Of a DNA stretch of 10,451 nt, positions 1 through 6,241 are shown one piece after another. Origin of the DNA: Chlamydiales bacterium. GTDB lineage: Bacteria; Chlamydiota; Chlamydiia; Chlamydiales; FEN-1388. Each line of letters begins with the position of its first letter. Within the stretch, counting starts at the first letter, position 1. The notes beneath the pieces are model-generated. The model was not told where the DNA came from. It did no database searches and saw nothing but the letters and a program-made list of their open reading frames with translations. Location of the stretch: assembly GCA_021372185.1 (NCBI GenBank), contig JAJFUY010000273.1, positions 1 through 10,451 on the forward strand. The letters run 5' to 3'. The position numbers were made by a program, and so were the translations under genes.

Positions 1-389
1 GGCTGTATAAGGTCGCCATAGCCGGTTTGCCGGTTGAGGTGAATACGAGCTAAGCATGAACCCATTTCATAAGCCAGAGCGTCGGTAAACTCTGTTATTT
101 TAAGCAATGTGCCAGACAGGCACTCTATCAAAATAGCTCCCTTGATGCCTGTTTCTGGTGGCACAACCTGAATTATACGCGGTACTGGTATTATGGCAGC
201 AAAATGGTTCAGAAAATAGACTTCGCGAAAGTAGTCATTGGTACGCGTGCATATTTTTAAAATAAGCTCAGTAGCTGAGGTAAGAGTGACCTTATAGACG
301 AGCGCAACCATTGCGTCTTCATGGTCGATATGGGAAAATGTAGCGCCTTGAAGGTTAAGGCGTTGTTGATACAAAGTAATAGGATTCAT
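1..389 (-). CDS. Aminoglycoside phosphotransferase (APH)-family kinase, partial (3' end outside window)
   Basis: Reading the minus strand from an ATG at 389 gives an open frame of 129 codons that runs off the left edge, so only the N-terminal lobe is seen. It looks like the protein-kinase-like fold of the APH/choline kinase family: VYKV at residues 31-34 in the glycine-loop region, the ATP-binding lysine candidate K45 in LILKI, the partner glutamate candidate E56 in REVYFL, a PVPRII stretch near 68-73, and an LARIH helix near the visible end. The catalytic HGD loop would lie outside the window. An in-frame TAG four codons upstream bounds the start; the AGGA just before the ATG is unusually close. 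Family members phosphorylate small hydroxyl compounds or antibiotics, but the substrate here cannot be read. It could be element cargo or flanking chromosome, because the left boundary of the element is not visible. Confidence 0.72.
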   Translation of the reverse strand, partial: MNPITLYQQRLNLQGATFSHIDHEDAMVALVYKVTLTSATELILKICTRTNDYFREVYFLNHFAAIIPVPRIIQVVPPETGIKGAILIECLSGTLLKITEFTDALAYEMGSCLARIHLNRQTGYGDLIQ

Positions 390-543
390 TTCCTGCTAGG
401 ATATCCCATCGCAAGGTATTTTATCAATCTGATCTGTTGTTAGGGGTAGGGCTATAATATAAATCAAAAGAGCTATAATTCTTTACAGAGAACTATTTCG
501 CTTGATAGAATCTCCTTGAGTGAAGTTTTGTATGGAGGGAATT
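390..543 (+). promoter_or_regulatory. Intergenic region with candidate promoter for the DUF5681 cassette
   Basis: AT-rich gap between the divergent kinase and DUF5681 genes. Two TATAAT hexamers occur on the plus strand, at 453-458 and 474-479, each preceded by GC and so 21 bp apart as near direct repeats. Neither has a good -35 box at 16-18 bp, so this is a weak promoter assignment. A ribosome binding site GGAGG at 534-538 lies 5 nt before the ATG at 544 and decides that start. No gene and no copy of the tRNA end is visible here. Confidence 0.35.
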
Positions 544-990
544 ATGCCTGAAAATACAGGAAAAATACAGGAAAGTAGCAAGTTTCAAAAGGGGCAGTCT
601 GGGAATCCAAGAGGCAAGCCAAAAGGTGCTAGAAATAAATCAACACTAGCCGCAGAAGCGCTACTTGAAGGTTCGTTGAAAGAAGTCTGCAAAAGAATTA
701 CTGAAGAGGCGCTTACTGGCAATATGCTGGCTGCGAAGATGGTCTTGGAAAGGTTTCTACCGGTGAGAAAAGATCGGGCGATCAGAATTGATATGCCGCA
801 ACTGAAAACGAACGAAGATGTTTTATCAGCAATAGGTTGCGTTGTTACAGCTGTTGGGTGCGGAGAAATTTCACCTGCTGAAGGCGAGTCAATATCAAGG
901 ACTCTTGATATGTATGCGAAGGCTTTAGAAAATCACCAATTAGAGGCGAGACTACAAGCTCTTGAAACCACCAACACAAAAGCAGCATGA
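544..990 (+). CDS. DUF5681 domain protein
   Basis: 148 residues. The N-terminus carries the hallmark basic, glycine-rich motif of DUF5681 at residues 14-33 (FQKGQSGNPRGKPKGARNKS), followed by an amphipathic helical region with the pattern TGNMLAAKMVLERFLP near 59-74 and a C-terminal helical part ending in LEARLQALE. The family is common in alphaproteobacterial chromosomes and in phages; its function is not established, although the basic GNPxGKPKG segment would suit nucleic-acid binding. I chose ATG 544 over the GTG at 520 because GGAGG sits 5 nt upstream of 544, inside the longer reading frame. It is the first gene of a three-gene set and overlaps the next by ATGA (987-990), so translation is probably coupled. 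The family call is firm; the role is unknown. Confidence 0.85.
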   Translation: MPENTGKIQESSKFQKGQSGNPRGKPKGARNKSTLAAEALLEGSLKEVCKRITEEALTGNMLAAKMVLERFLPVRKDRAIRIDMPQLKTNEDVLSAIGCVVTAVGCGEISPAEGESISRTLDMYAKALENHQLEARLQALETTNTKAA

Positions 991-1235
991 AACTATCAAA
1001 CAAAAAACGTATAGAAAGTTTGGAAAAAGTGCTGACGGTAAAAAGATGTCGTGCGCGCTCTGCAATGGTTTGTTTTGACCCATCTATCACGGACTTTGAG
1101 ATAAATTCTTTGGAAATTGATGCTGATGTGATACTTGCTTTACCTGATAATGGGAGGAGATGCTGCAATGAAGAGCGTATCCCGAAGGGTTCATATAAAG
1201 TAACGTATAGCTACTTACTGAAGAGACCAAAATGA
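987..1235 (+). CDS. Small hypothetical protein, first of two tandem paralogues
   Basis: 82 residues, not recognised by family name. A basic N-terminal helix (MKLSNKKRIESLEKV) is followed by RARSAMVCFD at about 22-31 and a C-terminal PKGSYKVTYSYL segment at about 66-77. The start overlaps the DUF5681 stop by ATGA and the stop overlaps the next start by ATGA, so all three are probably one translationally coupled unit. Compared with its neighbour it carries extra residues near position 57-62 (RRCCNE, cysteine pair) and an LLKRPK tail. The strong sequence likeness to the following gene, together with the overlaps, is the main evidence that it is a real gene. In other genomes I recall short RIE/LEK-type proteins beside DUF5681 genes, which fits, but I cannot verify that here. 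Confidence 0.75.
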   Translation: MKLSNKKRIESLEKVLTVKRCRARSAMVCFDPSITDFEINSLEIDADVILALPDNGRRCCNEERIPKGSYKVTYSYLLKRPK

Positions 1236-1444
1236 AACTGTCAAACAAAAAACGTATAGAAAATTTAGAAAAAGCTCAAGCGCCAAAAAAGGGTAGACCA
1301 CGAAGCGCGATGGTTGTCTTCGATGCTTGCATCCGTAATTTTGACATAAAATCTCTTTCGATTAATGCTGATAGAGTGGTCGTTGTGCCTGATAGTGCAG
1401 GGTATGCTCCAAAGGGTTCGTATAAGGTAAGTTACTGCTATTAA
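1232..1444 (+). CDS. Small hypothetical protein, second tandem paralogue
   Basis: 70 residues and clearly a duplicate of the preceding gene. Both begin MKLSNKKRIE-LEK, share RSAMV-FD near residues 24-31, and end with PKGSYKV-Y-Y. At DNA level the first 31 nt differ at a single position, so the duplication is recent or under constraint. The start overlaps the previous stop by ATGA. The stop lies at the foot of the hairpin at 1442-1471, making this the last gene of the plus-strand cassette. Function unknown; the charged N-terminal helix may form a short coiled coil with its paralogue or with the DUF5681 protein (inference). Confidence 0.75.
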   Translation: MKLSNKKRIENLEKAQAPKKGRPRSAMVVFDACIRNFDIKSLSINADRVVVVPDSAGYAPKGSYKVSYCY

Positions 1445-1471
1445 GGGATCGTTATTTTGAACGACCCCTTA
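1442..1471. terminator. Hairpin between convergent genes, possible bidirectional terminator
   Basis: A 12-bp stem with one A-C mismatch (1442-1453 pairing with 1460-1471) and a 6-nt loop lies between the stop of the small paralogue (+) and the end of the primase gene (-). Neither side has a clear T-run, so its strength as an intrinsic terminator is uncertain, but its position suits a shared transcription end. Confidence 0.5.
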
Positions 1472-1484
1472 CGGTTACCTGAAA

Positions 1485-2540
1485 TCAACCATTTGGTGGT
1501 TGTAGCCCTCGTGCTACCCATTGTTTTAGATCGACCCCCAACTTAAGTGCATCTCCTGGACTTTTGCCTTTTGGGACTGGCCGTACAAGCAATTGGGGAT
1601 ATGTCAATCTCCAGTAGGTGTTACTTTTTAGTCCTGCTTCATCATAGTCCAATGAAAGAAGAATTTTTGGGGATTTTCTGAGTTCTAGATGTAACTGTAA
1701 ATCCGGTTTCATCTGGGCGCCACCAAGTGCTACCACAGAACAAATGTCGCCTATGGCATCAAAGGTAAGCAAGGCATCGAATTCGGATTCCATAATCAGA
1801 ATCGGTTTCTTGGAATCGCCATACATTGTTGGTACAGCCATGCTGCCTGGAATTACAATGTATTTTTTAAACTTAACTGATGGTATTTTCGGCTCATCGG
1901 TACGCCGAATTTTGAGTTTTACAATGAATCCTTCCAAAAAGGTTGGAATGACAATGCCTTTTGGGAGCCATAGTTTTACTAAGCCTCCCTCAGAGTTGCG
2001 TTTATCACTTAACCCCCATTTGGATCGTTCAAGCGTGAGTTCTTGATGACAATAGCCAAGTTTCCAACGCCTAATGGATTCTTCATTGAACCCCCTTGCT
2101 TTAAGAAGTTCAACTGCCTTAGGGTGCTTCCAAAGCATATTGTGACACTCATCTACAAATGCAGAGGCATTGGTTTGCCATGTAGAATTGGGCATGGTAG
2201 CTTCTCCCAATTTTGTCCGAGGCTTTGTGAGGTCAGTTACAAAATATTTGCGTGATTGCTTGGGCGCTACCTTTAGTTTTGAGCAGGCATCGACATAACT
2301 TAACCCAAGAATATCTCTGCAAAACTGAATTGCGTCTCCTGTGGTGTCACATTGCCGACACCAGTAGCGACCCATGCAGTTTTTAGTAGCCTGCTTAGGC
2401 CATAGGTGAAAACGATCTGAATGAATACCTTTTCCACCATCGCCGCACTTTGGACAAGAGCATACATATTCTCCTCCATAAGTCTGCGCCACACGAGTTG
2501 GTGAAAGTCCTGCTTCTTCTGCTAATTCTATTAAATCCAT
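1485..2540 (-). CDS. CHC2 zinc-finger / Toprim primase
   Basis: 351 residues. The N-terminal zinc-finger region has CPKC at 29-32 and CRQC at 61-64, with HSDRFHLWP between them, followed by a GDAIQF segment typical of phage and DnaG primases. Residues 148-163 (ARGFNEESIRRWKLGY) match the linker before the Toprim fold. The Toprim domain shows the acidic MESEFDALL (E251, E253) and LSLDYDEAG (D298, D300) motifs that bind catalytic metal. It should make RNA primers for replication of the element, working with the DUF927-type helicase encoded upstream. It is shorter than chromosomal DnaG and lacks an obvious helicase-interaction domain. The GAGG ribosome site lies 4 nt before the ATG. Transcription probably starts in the iteron block at 2580-2735. 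The enzyme class is secure; its partner is inferred from context. Confidence 0.88.
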   Translation of the reverse strand: MDLIELAEEAGLSPTRVAQTYGGEYVCSCPKCGDGGKGIHSDRFHLWPKQATKNCMGRYWCRQCDTTGDAIQFCRDILGLSYVDACSKLKVAPKQSRKYFVTDLTKPRTKLGEATMPNSTWQTNASAFVDECHNMLWKHPKAVELLKARGFNEESIRRWKLGYCHQELTLERSKWGLSDKRNSEGGLVKLWLPKGIVIPTFLEGFIVKLKIRRTDEPKIPSVKFKKYIVIPGSMAVPTMYGDSKKPILIMESEFDALLTFDAIGDICSVVALGGAQMKPDLQLHLELRKSPKILLSLDYDEAGLKSNTYWRLTYPQLLVRPVPKGKSPGDALKLGVDLKQWVARGLQPPNG

Positions 2541-2579
2541 TATTCCTCTTGTGATTTTACGATGTATTCATAATTTCGA

Positions 2580-2735
2580 GGGAACGTTGAGAACATTGGG
2601 AACATGATTTTCTTTCCCCTGGTTGTCAATGAGTTAAAGCTCTTGCGCTTGTTCCCTGCTACTAGGGTGCAATTGGGAACGCGGGAACAGTAATCTTGGA
2701 AAATTGGATATTGTTCCCGTGTTCCCGGCGTTCCC
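2580..2735. repeat. GTTCCC/GGGAAC iteron cluster 1, candidate replication origin
   Basis: Eight exact copies of GGGAAC or its complement lie in 156 bp between the helicase and primase genes. Top-strand GGGAAC copies are at 2580, 2598, 2675 and 2683, with a degenerate GAGAAC at 2589 that gives a strict 9-bp period (2580, 2589, 2598). GTTCCC copies are at 2651, 2713, 2721 and 2730, spaced 8 and 9 bp. The pair at 2675-2688 and the group at 2713-2735 face each other across an AT-rich spacer, so the block can form a large cruciform. Phased short repeats beside replication genes are typical of origins bound by an initiator. An operator array is the alternative. The same motif recurs at 7539-7648. 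Confidence 0.65.
2601..2629 (-). promoter_or_regulatory. Candidate primase promoter overlapping iterons
   Basis: On the minus strand a perfect TTGACA (2624-2629) is followed 17 bp later by CATGTT (2601-2606), a poor -10. That -10 overlaps the iteron copy at 2598-2603, so a protein bound to the iterons would be expected to block it. The -35 is convincing, the -10 is not. Confidence 0.35.
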
Positions 2736-2753
2736 AGTTATTTTAAGCCCAAA

Positions 2754-4583
2754 TTAAGCTTCATCTCCCAAAACCTTATTACTAAATGCGTAAACTGATT
2801 TTGACCCCATTTGTGGCAATCGTTTTTTAAGTTGAATCCTTTCGTTGCCTGGAATCAACCACCCCGCTTCACGACACACCCGTTCAACTAATTTTTTATC
2901 GTAACCGGCGCATAGCTCTGATTTAAAAACTTCAGGAAAAACGTAATAGGTTGTTTTATCTCCTTTGCATTCTCGAAATCCAGCACGATTAACTATTTTT
3001 TGATGAGGCGTTTGCGTTATATTTGGATCGTGTGCATCAGGTGTGAAACTTGCAAGATCTGCAAACCTACTTTCACCATAAAGCTCGAAAAAATTACGAA
3101 TATGCGCCTTTATTTGGTCAATCTCCATACACCCAACACTCCCTCTTGCATGAAGCCAATCTTCAAAACAAGCTTTCACGCCACTAAAAGCTTCTCCCGT
3201 TTCCCATTGAGTAATACCCATTACGGTTGCGATCTCACCCGCAGCTGCTATGACTGCGAAACGATCTAAAGACCTTGTTACTTGTCCTTGGGCATTGATA
3301 GGCAAACACTCCTGCTTAAATTGCCGCATTTTTTCTCTGGCCATTTTGAGATACTCAGCTTTGTTGGCAATGAATAATTCAATGAACCGTATTGCAGCTG
3401 TTCCATAATATTTTGAGAAAAGCTCTTTCAATGCATTTGCAAAGGCTTCTCCGGTAGGGTGTCCGTGTAAATGTTCAAAGGCACCATATTTTTCTGTATC
3501 TGCAGGTATATTCAATATGCGCACTTCTTGTCCCGCACGCGGTTTTCTTCCGGCTTGTTGCATGTGATCGGCTAAATTGGTTTCTCCACTTGAGAGAAAG
3601 AGAATTCGCCAGTTAGACGGAGGTTTTGAAAACCCCAAAGCATCTGACCGAATTTTTCCTGAGCCATTGGCAAGCATGTAAATGGCTTCTCCAATTTTAT
3701 CAGGATCACTCTGACTTAATTCGTCCAGGCAAAGTAAAGTATCATTATGGGTTAAGGCAATACCTTCTAATCCGTTGGTTGTCGCACGCCAGGTTACAAA
3801 ATAGTTTTTGTCGCCCCAACACGATGCAGCCACTCGTGCAATCGTTGACTTACCTAATGAACTTATTCCGTGAAAATGTATTCCACCACCTTCTACTCCC
3901 AACGGGGTTAACAAGGGGGCAGCAAAAGCCATTGAAAGAGCTAAAACGAGTCTGCTGTTACCCTCCGATAGTTTGGCTAGTTGTTGCCACTCTTCAAGGT
4001 TGCCTCGGCTTGAAAAATTGCCATTAACATGACCGGACTGAAAGATTATCTGTTCGTTGGTGGATCGTCCTATAGTCTGTGAGGGTAGGATAAAGCAATT
4101 ATCATGCCACCCAATTTGAGGAGTACATAAGGCTCTTGTCTTGGGATGAGATGATTGGATATATGTAGTGAGCTTTTGACACACTGCCTTTCCAGGCTCA
4201 ATTTCAAGCCCTTTGGATAACAATACTGAACGATACACAGTGCCGTCTCCGGCCAATAAAGACATAGGCATAGCAAAAGTGTGAGGCTTTCCATCACAGT
4301 CATGCCAGTGAAGAAGTCTTCCGAATTCTTCGCCGTGTTGGTTTCGTGTTATTGCGGTAATCTCTAGGCGTGAACAGATACGTAATTTGGTGGGTACAGC
4401 ATCATCTTTAGTTGCTTCCTGATAGTACAAGCCTATTTCATCTAAATAAAATCCTGTAGAAAGCTTGGAGCGTTGCTTTTCTGCTTCCTCCCTGCATTTT
4501 TCTTCTATTTTTTCAGACCGCTCACGAATGATTTCTTCGTCTGAATTTTCTTGTAAAATCTCTTCTGTCGTGTTAATATTCAT
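2754..4583 (-). CDS. DUF927-type AAA+ helicase/ATPase
   Basis: 609 residues. The N-terminal 40 residues are highly charged (Glu/Lys/Arg-rich, probably coiled coil). The central part matches DUF927, with IGWH at 157-160. The ATPase core follows: Walker A GISSLGKS at 239-246, Walker B LLCLDEL at 283-289, a sensor-like ILFLSSGET at 327-335, and a basic GRKPRAGQEVR segment at 345-355 that may hold the arginine finger. DUF927 proteins are predicted superfamily helicases found in phages and integrated elements, next to primases. It should unwind the element's origin for the primase encoded downstream. The ATG lies 13 bp after a 52-residue ORF, with AAGGA overlapping that ORF's stop. P4 fuses primase and helicase into one protein; here they are separate genes with the iteron block between them. 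Confidence 0.85.
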   Translation of the reverse strand: MNINTTEEILQENSDEEIIRERSEKIEEKCREEAEKQRSKLSTGFYLDEIGLYYQEATKDDAVPTKLRICSRLEITAITRNQHGEEFGRLLHWHDCDGKPHTFAMPMSLLAGDGTVYRSVLLSKGLEIEPGKAVCQKLTTYIQSSHPKTRALCTPQIGWHDNCFILPSQTIGRSTNEQIIFQSGHVNGNFSSRGNLEEWQQLAKLSEGNSRLVLALSMAFAAPLLTPLGVEGGGIHFHGISSLGKSTIARVAASCWGDKNYFVTWRATTNGLEGIALTHNDTLLCLDELSQSDPDKIGEAIYMLANGSGKIRSDALGFSKPPSNWRILFLSSGETNLADHMQQAGRKPRAGQEVRILNIPADTEKYGAFEHLHGHPTGEAFANALKELFSKYYGTAAIRFIELFIANKAEYLKMAREKMRQFKQECLPINAQGQVTRSLDRFAVIAAAGEIATVMGITQWETGEAFSGVKACFEDWLHARGSVGCMEIDQIKAHIRNFFELYGESRFADLASFTPDAHDPNITQTPHQKIVNRAGFRECKGDKTTYYVFPEVFKSELCAGYDKKLVERVCREAGWLIPGNERIQLKKRLPQMGSKSVYAFSNKVLGDEA

Positions 4584-4595
4584 CTTGTCTATTCC

Positions 4596-4754
4596 TTAAG
4601 AAAGTAAGCGTATCGAGCTCGAACTTGATGTGCTTATGGTTAGATAATTTATATTTTCTTTATGCCTCGCCCCGATGTAAATTGGGGTCGAGGTATAATT
4701 CTTCTCTTTTGCAATCCGAAGTTGACTTTCAAATAGTTTTTGAGCAGGCTTCAT
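4596..4754 (-). CDS. Small overlapping ORF between alpA-like and helicase genes
   Basis: 52 residues, unknown function. The start overlaps the AlpA-like stop as ATGA (4751-4754), and a strong GGAGG (4764-4768) sits 9 nt upstream inside the end of the AlpA-like gene. The stop overlaps the ribosome site of the helicase gene, so the ORF bridges the two exactly. The product starts with a basic helix (MKPAQKLFESQLRIAKEK), has a TPIYIG segment in the middle and ends in a run of five serines before IRLLS. A 9-bp hairpin lies within it at 4665-4693. The gene-like spacing favours a real product, but it could be a leader peptide that couples translation of the helicase. Confidence 0.55.
   Translation of the reverse strand: MKPAQKLFESQLRIAKEKNYTSTPIYIGARHKENINYLTISTSSSSSIRLLS
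4665..4693. promoter_or_regulatory. GC-rich hairpin inside the 52-codon ORF
   Basis: CCTCG plus CCCC (4665-4673) pairs with GGGG plus CGAGG (4684-4693), with one bulged base and a 10-nt AT-rich loop. The surrounding DNA is AT-rich, so the stem stands out. It has no T-run, so it is not a standard terminator; it could attenuate helicase expression or merely be chance. Confidence 0.3.
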
Positions 4755-4960
4755 AATTGCTTTCCTCCATTCTTCTCAGAAATAATTTCGAAAAAGGCGG
4801 GGACGTTAACTAGGACACGGCGACCAACTCGAAAAAAAGCCTTGTCGAAGCCATTTATCGAGGCATCTAAAATGATCGCGCGCAAAGCGCCTTCTGATGG
4901 ATAAGTAAATCTCTCGCAAAACTGACGTACTGTTACCAATTGAGCTTCTTGTACTGACAT
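4751..4960 (-). CDS. AlpA/excisionase-like small DNA-binding protein
   Basis: 69 residues. It begins with a short helix-turn-helix-like region (VTVRQFCERFTYPSEGALRA, about 9-28) followed by GFDKAFFRVGRRVLVNVPAFFE at about 37-58, the usual wing-and-tail layout of small MerR/AlpA/Xis-type proteins in which a phenylalanine-arginine strand precedes VNVPAF. Such proteins activate or repress integrase and excision genes in P4-like elements and satellites. The start is set by a full AAGGAGG (4966-4972) 5 nt upstream, the best ribosome site in the window. It sits first in the replication operon, directly behind the palindromic control region at 5043-5119, its likely binding target (inference). It might act as excisionase, transcription factor or both. 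Confidence 0.7.
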   Translation of the reverse strand: MSVQEAQLVTVRQFCERFTYPSEGALRAIILDASINGFDKAFFRVGRRVLVNVPAFFEIISEKNGGKQL

Positions 4961-5042
4961 TACAACCTCCTTATTTTGTTTGGTTGTGGTTAAAGCTCTA
5001 TGATTGGGTTTTGCGGCTTATAAATTAAGAGAAGGCTTTACG

Positions 5043-5065
5043 AAAAGGTCAGTGACTGACCCTTT
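5043..5065. terminator. Palindrome between unknown gene and alpA-like gene: terminator or operator
   Basis: A perfect 7-bp inverted repeat about one central base (GGTCAGT at 5047-5053, ACTGACC at 5055-5061) extends outward to 11 pairs with one G-T. On the minus strand it is followed by TTTT, so it can end transcripts from the integrase operon. Its symmetry and its position upstream of the alpA-like gene also suit a dimeric repressor or activator site. Confidence 0.45.
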
Positions 5066-5085
5066 CTCACTTAAGGTTCAGCGAG

Positions 5086-5119
5086 TGTGACTTACCTTTT
5101 CAGATGCTGTGGCTTACCT
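5086..5119. repeat. 12-bp direct repeat pair in the alpA-like control region
   Basis: TGTGACTTACCT (5086-5097) and TGTGGCTTACCT (5108-5119) differ at one base and start 22 bp apart, about two helical turns, so proteins bound to both would lie on the same DNA face. The second copy overlaps the stop codon of the 373-residue gene. They may be operator sites for the AlpA-like or another element regulator; only two copies are seen. Confidence 0.35.
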
Positions 5120-6239
5120 ATTTTAGGTTTTTTGACTTTGCACGGCGAAGTCTTTTATCTATAGGATGCGGATCTGCATCACGTGCCCAATTATTATAGG
5201 TGGATCTTTCATATTTTCTTGACAGCTTAACGTCGCCGTTGTCTATTACCCTAATTAATTCACCTACAATTAGGTCTCGACAGGTTTCCTTATCATTCAA
5301 CCATTCGATTTTCATCCATTCTACGGCGATTTTTTTGTCCGACAAACGAGAGTCCTTTTTTGGGGTAGCATTGACCTTCGTTGGAGGCTTGTCCGATTTT
5401 TGAGTAATCTGCACCTCCACCATATTCAGGAAGGTGTCGACATGGCGAAGTATTTGCTTACGAGAAAGTGGATGGTCTTTAGGATTCTTCGATGAAAATT
5501 GATGGAGATAGGGTCCATGGTCCCCTTGAAGGCATAATTCCTCTGCATCTTGAGCGCATCTTATTTTTAAGCCGCTAGACTTCACGGTCGATTCGTATAA
5601 AGCATAATGAGATAAAATTTTCAAAAAGCCTAATAACGCAGCAGGATCACTTTCACGGTCTGCCTTCAACCTTTGAAGGCCTTCCGGCCCCTTCCTAGAA
5701 AGCATGTGCGCAATACAATCAGGAAATATAAGTTTCTCAAGTATGCCACAGTGGAGACCGGTTGTGCTAATAGTGACATTTATGTCATCGGAATTATGTG
5801 GGACGGGCAGCCTTCGCGTTTTAGCCCATCCTTCAAAGAAAGTGTCATTTTCAAGAGTAGCTAGGTTTGAAACTGTCTGCTGCAGGTTTGCTAATATGAG
5901 GTCCAAATAAATGGCAGGGGGCAGATTGTTGGTGTTTTGCAAAGCATTTTCCAATCTCTCAATAGCGTGCTTGATCGACGGGTCTTGTGCAAAAATTGCT
6001 GTCCGGAGTTTGACTATTTTTTCTTTAACCCATTCGAGAGCCTTGGTCATATTCTGATCCTGCTCTTTCTCGGCCTTTTTCAGTTTCTTCTCAAACTCTG
6101 CAATAGAAGAGGCTGTTTTTGTATCCTTGAACAGAGTGTCCAAAATCTGCGGTAAACGTTTTAGAATGCCCCCAGAGCTCTCCGCACTGTGCATAATATC
6201 TCGCTCTAGCATTATGCTTTCAGGTAATTTCTTGGCCAT
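5118..6239 (-). CDS. Hypothetical protein encoded directly behind the integrase
   Basis: 373 residues, no family recognised. It appears soluble: no signal peptide or membrane segment. Residues about 40-100 are rich in Lys/Glu with heptad-like spacing and probably form a coiled coil. The middle contains a conserved-looking GLHCGILEKLIFPDCIAHML block at 161-180 and a segment RKGPEGLQRLK at 182-192. A polar, lysine-rich linker (about 280-305) leads to a C-terminal region ending in TYNNWARDADPHPIDKRLRR at 347-366, which looks basic and possibly DNA-binding. The ATG follows the integrase stop by 2 bp, with AAGGA 6 nt upstream, so it is co-expressed with the integrase. It could be a recombination partner, a regulator or an accessory (defence) protein; nothing in the sequence decides this. 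Confidence 0.72.
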   Translation of the reverse strand: MAKKLPESIMLERDIMHSAESSGGILKRLPQILDTLFKDTKTASSIAEFEKKLKKAEKEQDQNMTKALEWVKEKIVKLRTAIFAQDPSIKHAIERLENALQNTNNLPPAIYLDLILANLQQTVSNLATLENDTFFEGWAKTRRLPVPHNSDDINVTISTTGLHCGILEKLIFPDCIAHMLSRKGPEGLQRLKADRESDPAALLGFLKILSHYALYESTVKSSGLKIRCAQDAEELCLQGDHGPYLHQFSSKNPKDHPLSRKQILRHVDTFLNMVEVQITQKSDKPPTKVNATPKKDSRLSDKKIAVEWMKIEWLNDKETCRDLIVGELIRVIDNGDVKLSRKYERSTYNNWARDADPHPIDKRLRRAKSKNLK

Positions 6240-6241
6240 TG

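Noticed and set aside
440..455. Possible copy of the tRNA end (TTAGGGGTAGGGCT) as left attachment site
   Set aside because: Only a loose G-rich likeness to the tRNA 3' end; too many mismatches for an attachment core.
520..543. GTG start giving eight extra residues for the DUF5681 protein
   Set aside because: The ribosome site GGAGG lies within this extension and is correctly spaced for ATG 544.
845..1168. 107-codon minus-strand frame across the DUF5681 and first small gene
   Set aside because: Antisense to two genes supported by ATGA coupling and paralogy; no independent evidence.
3626..4027. 133-codon plus-strand frame inside the helicase gene
   Set aside because: Lies opposite the Walker A and B coding region, has no ribosome site and no recognisable features.
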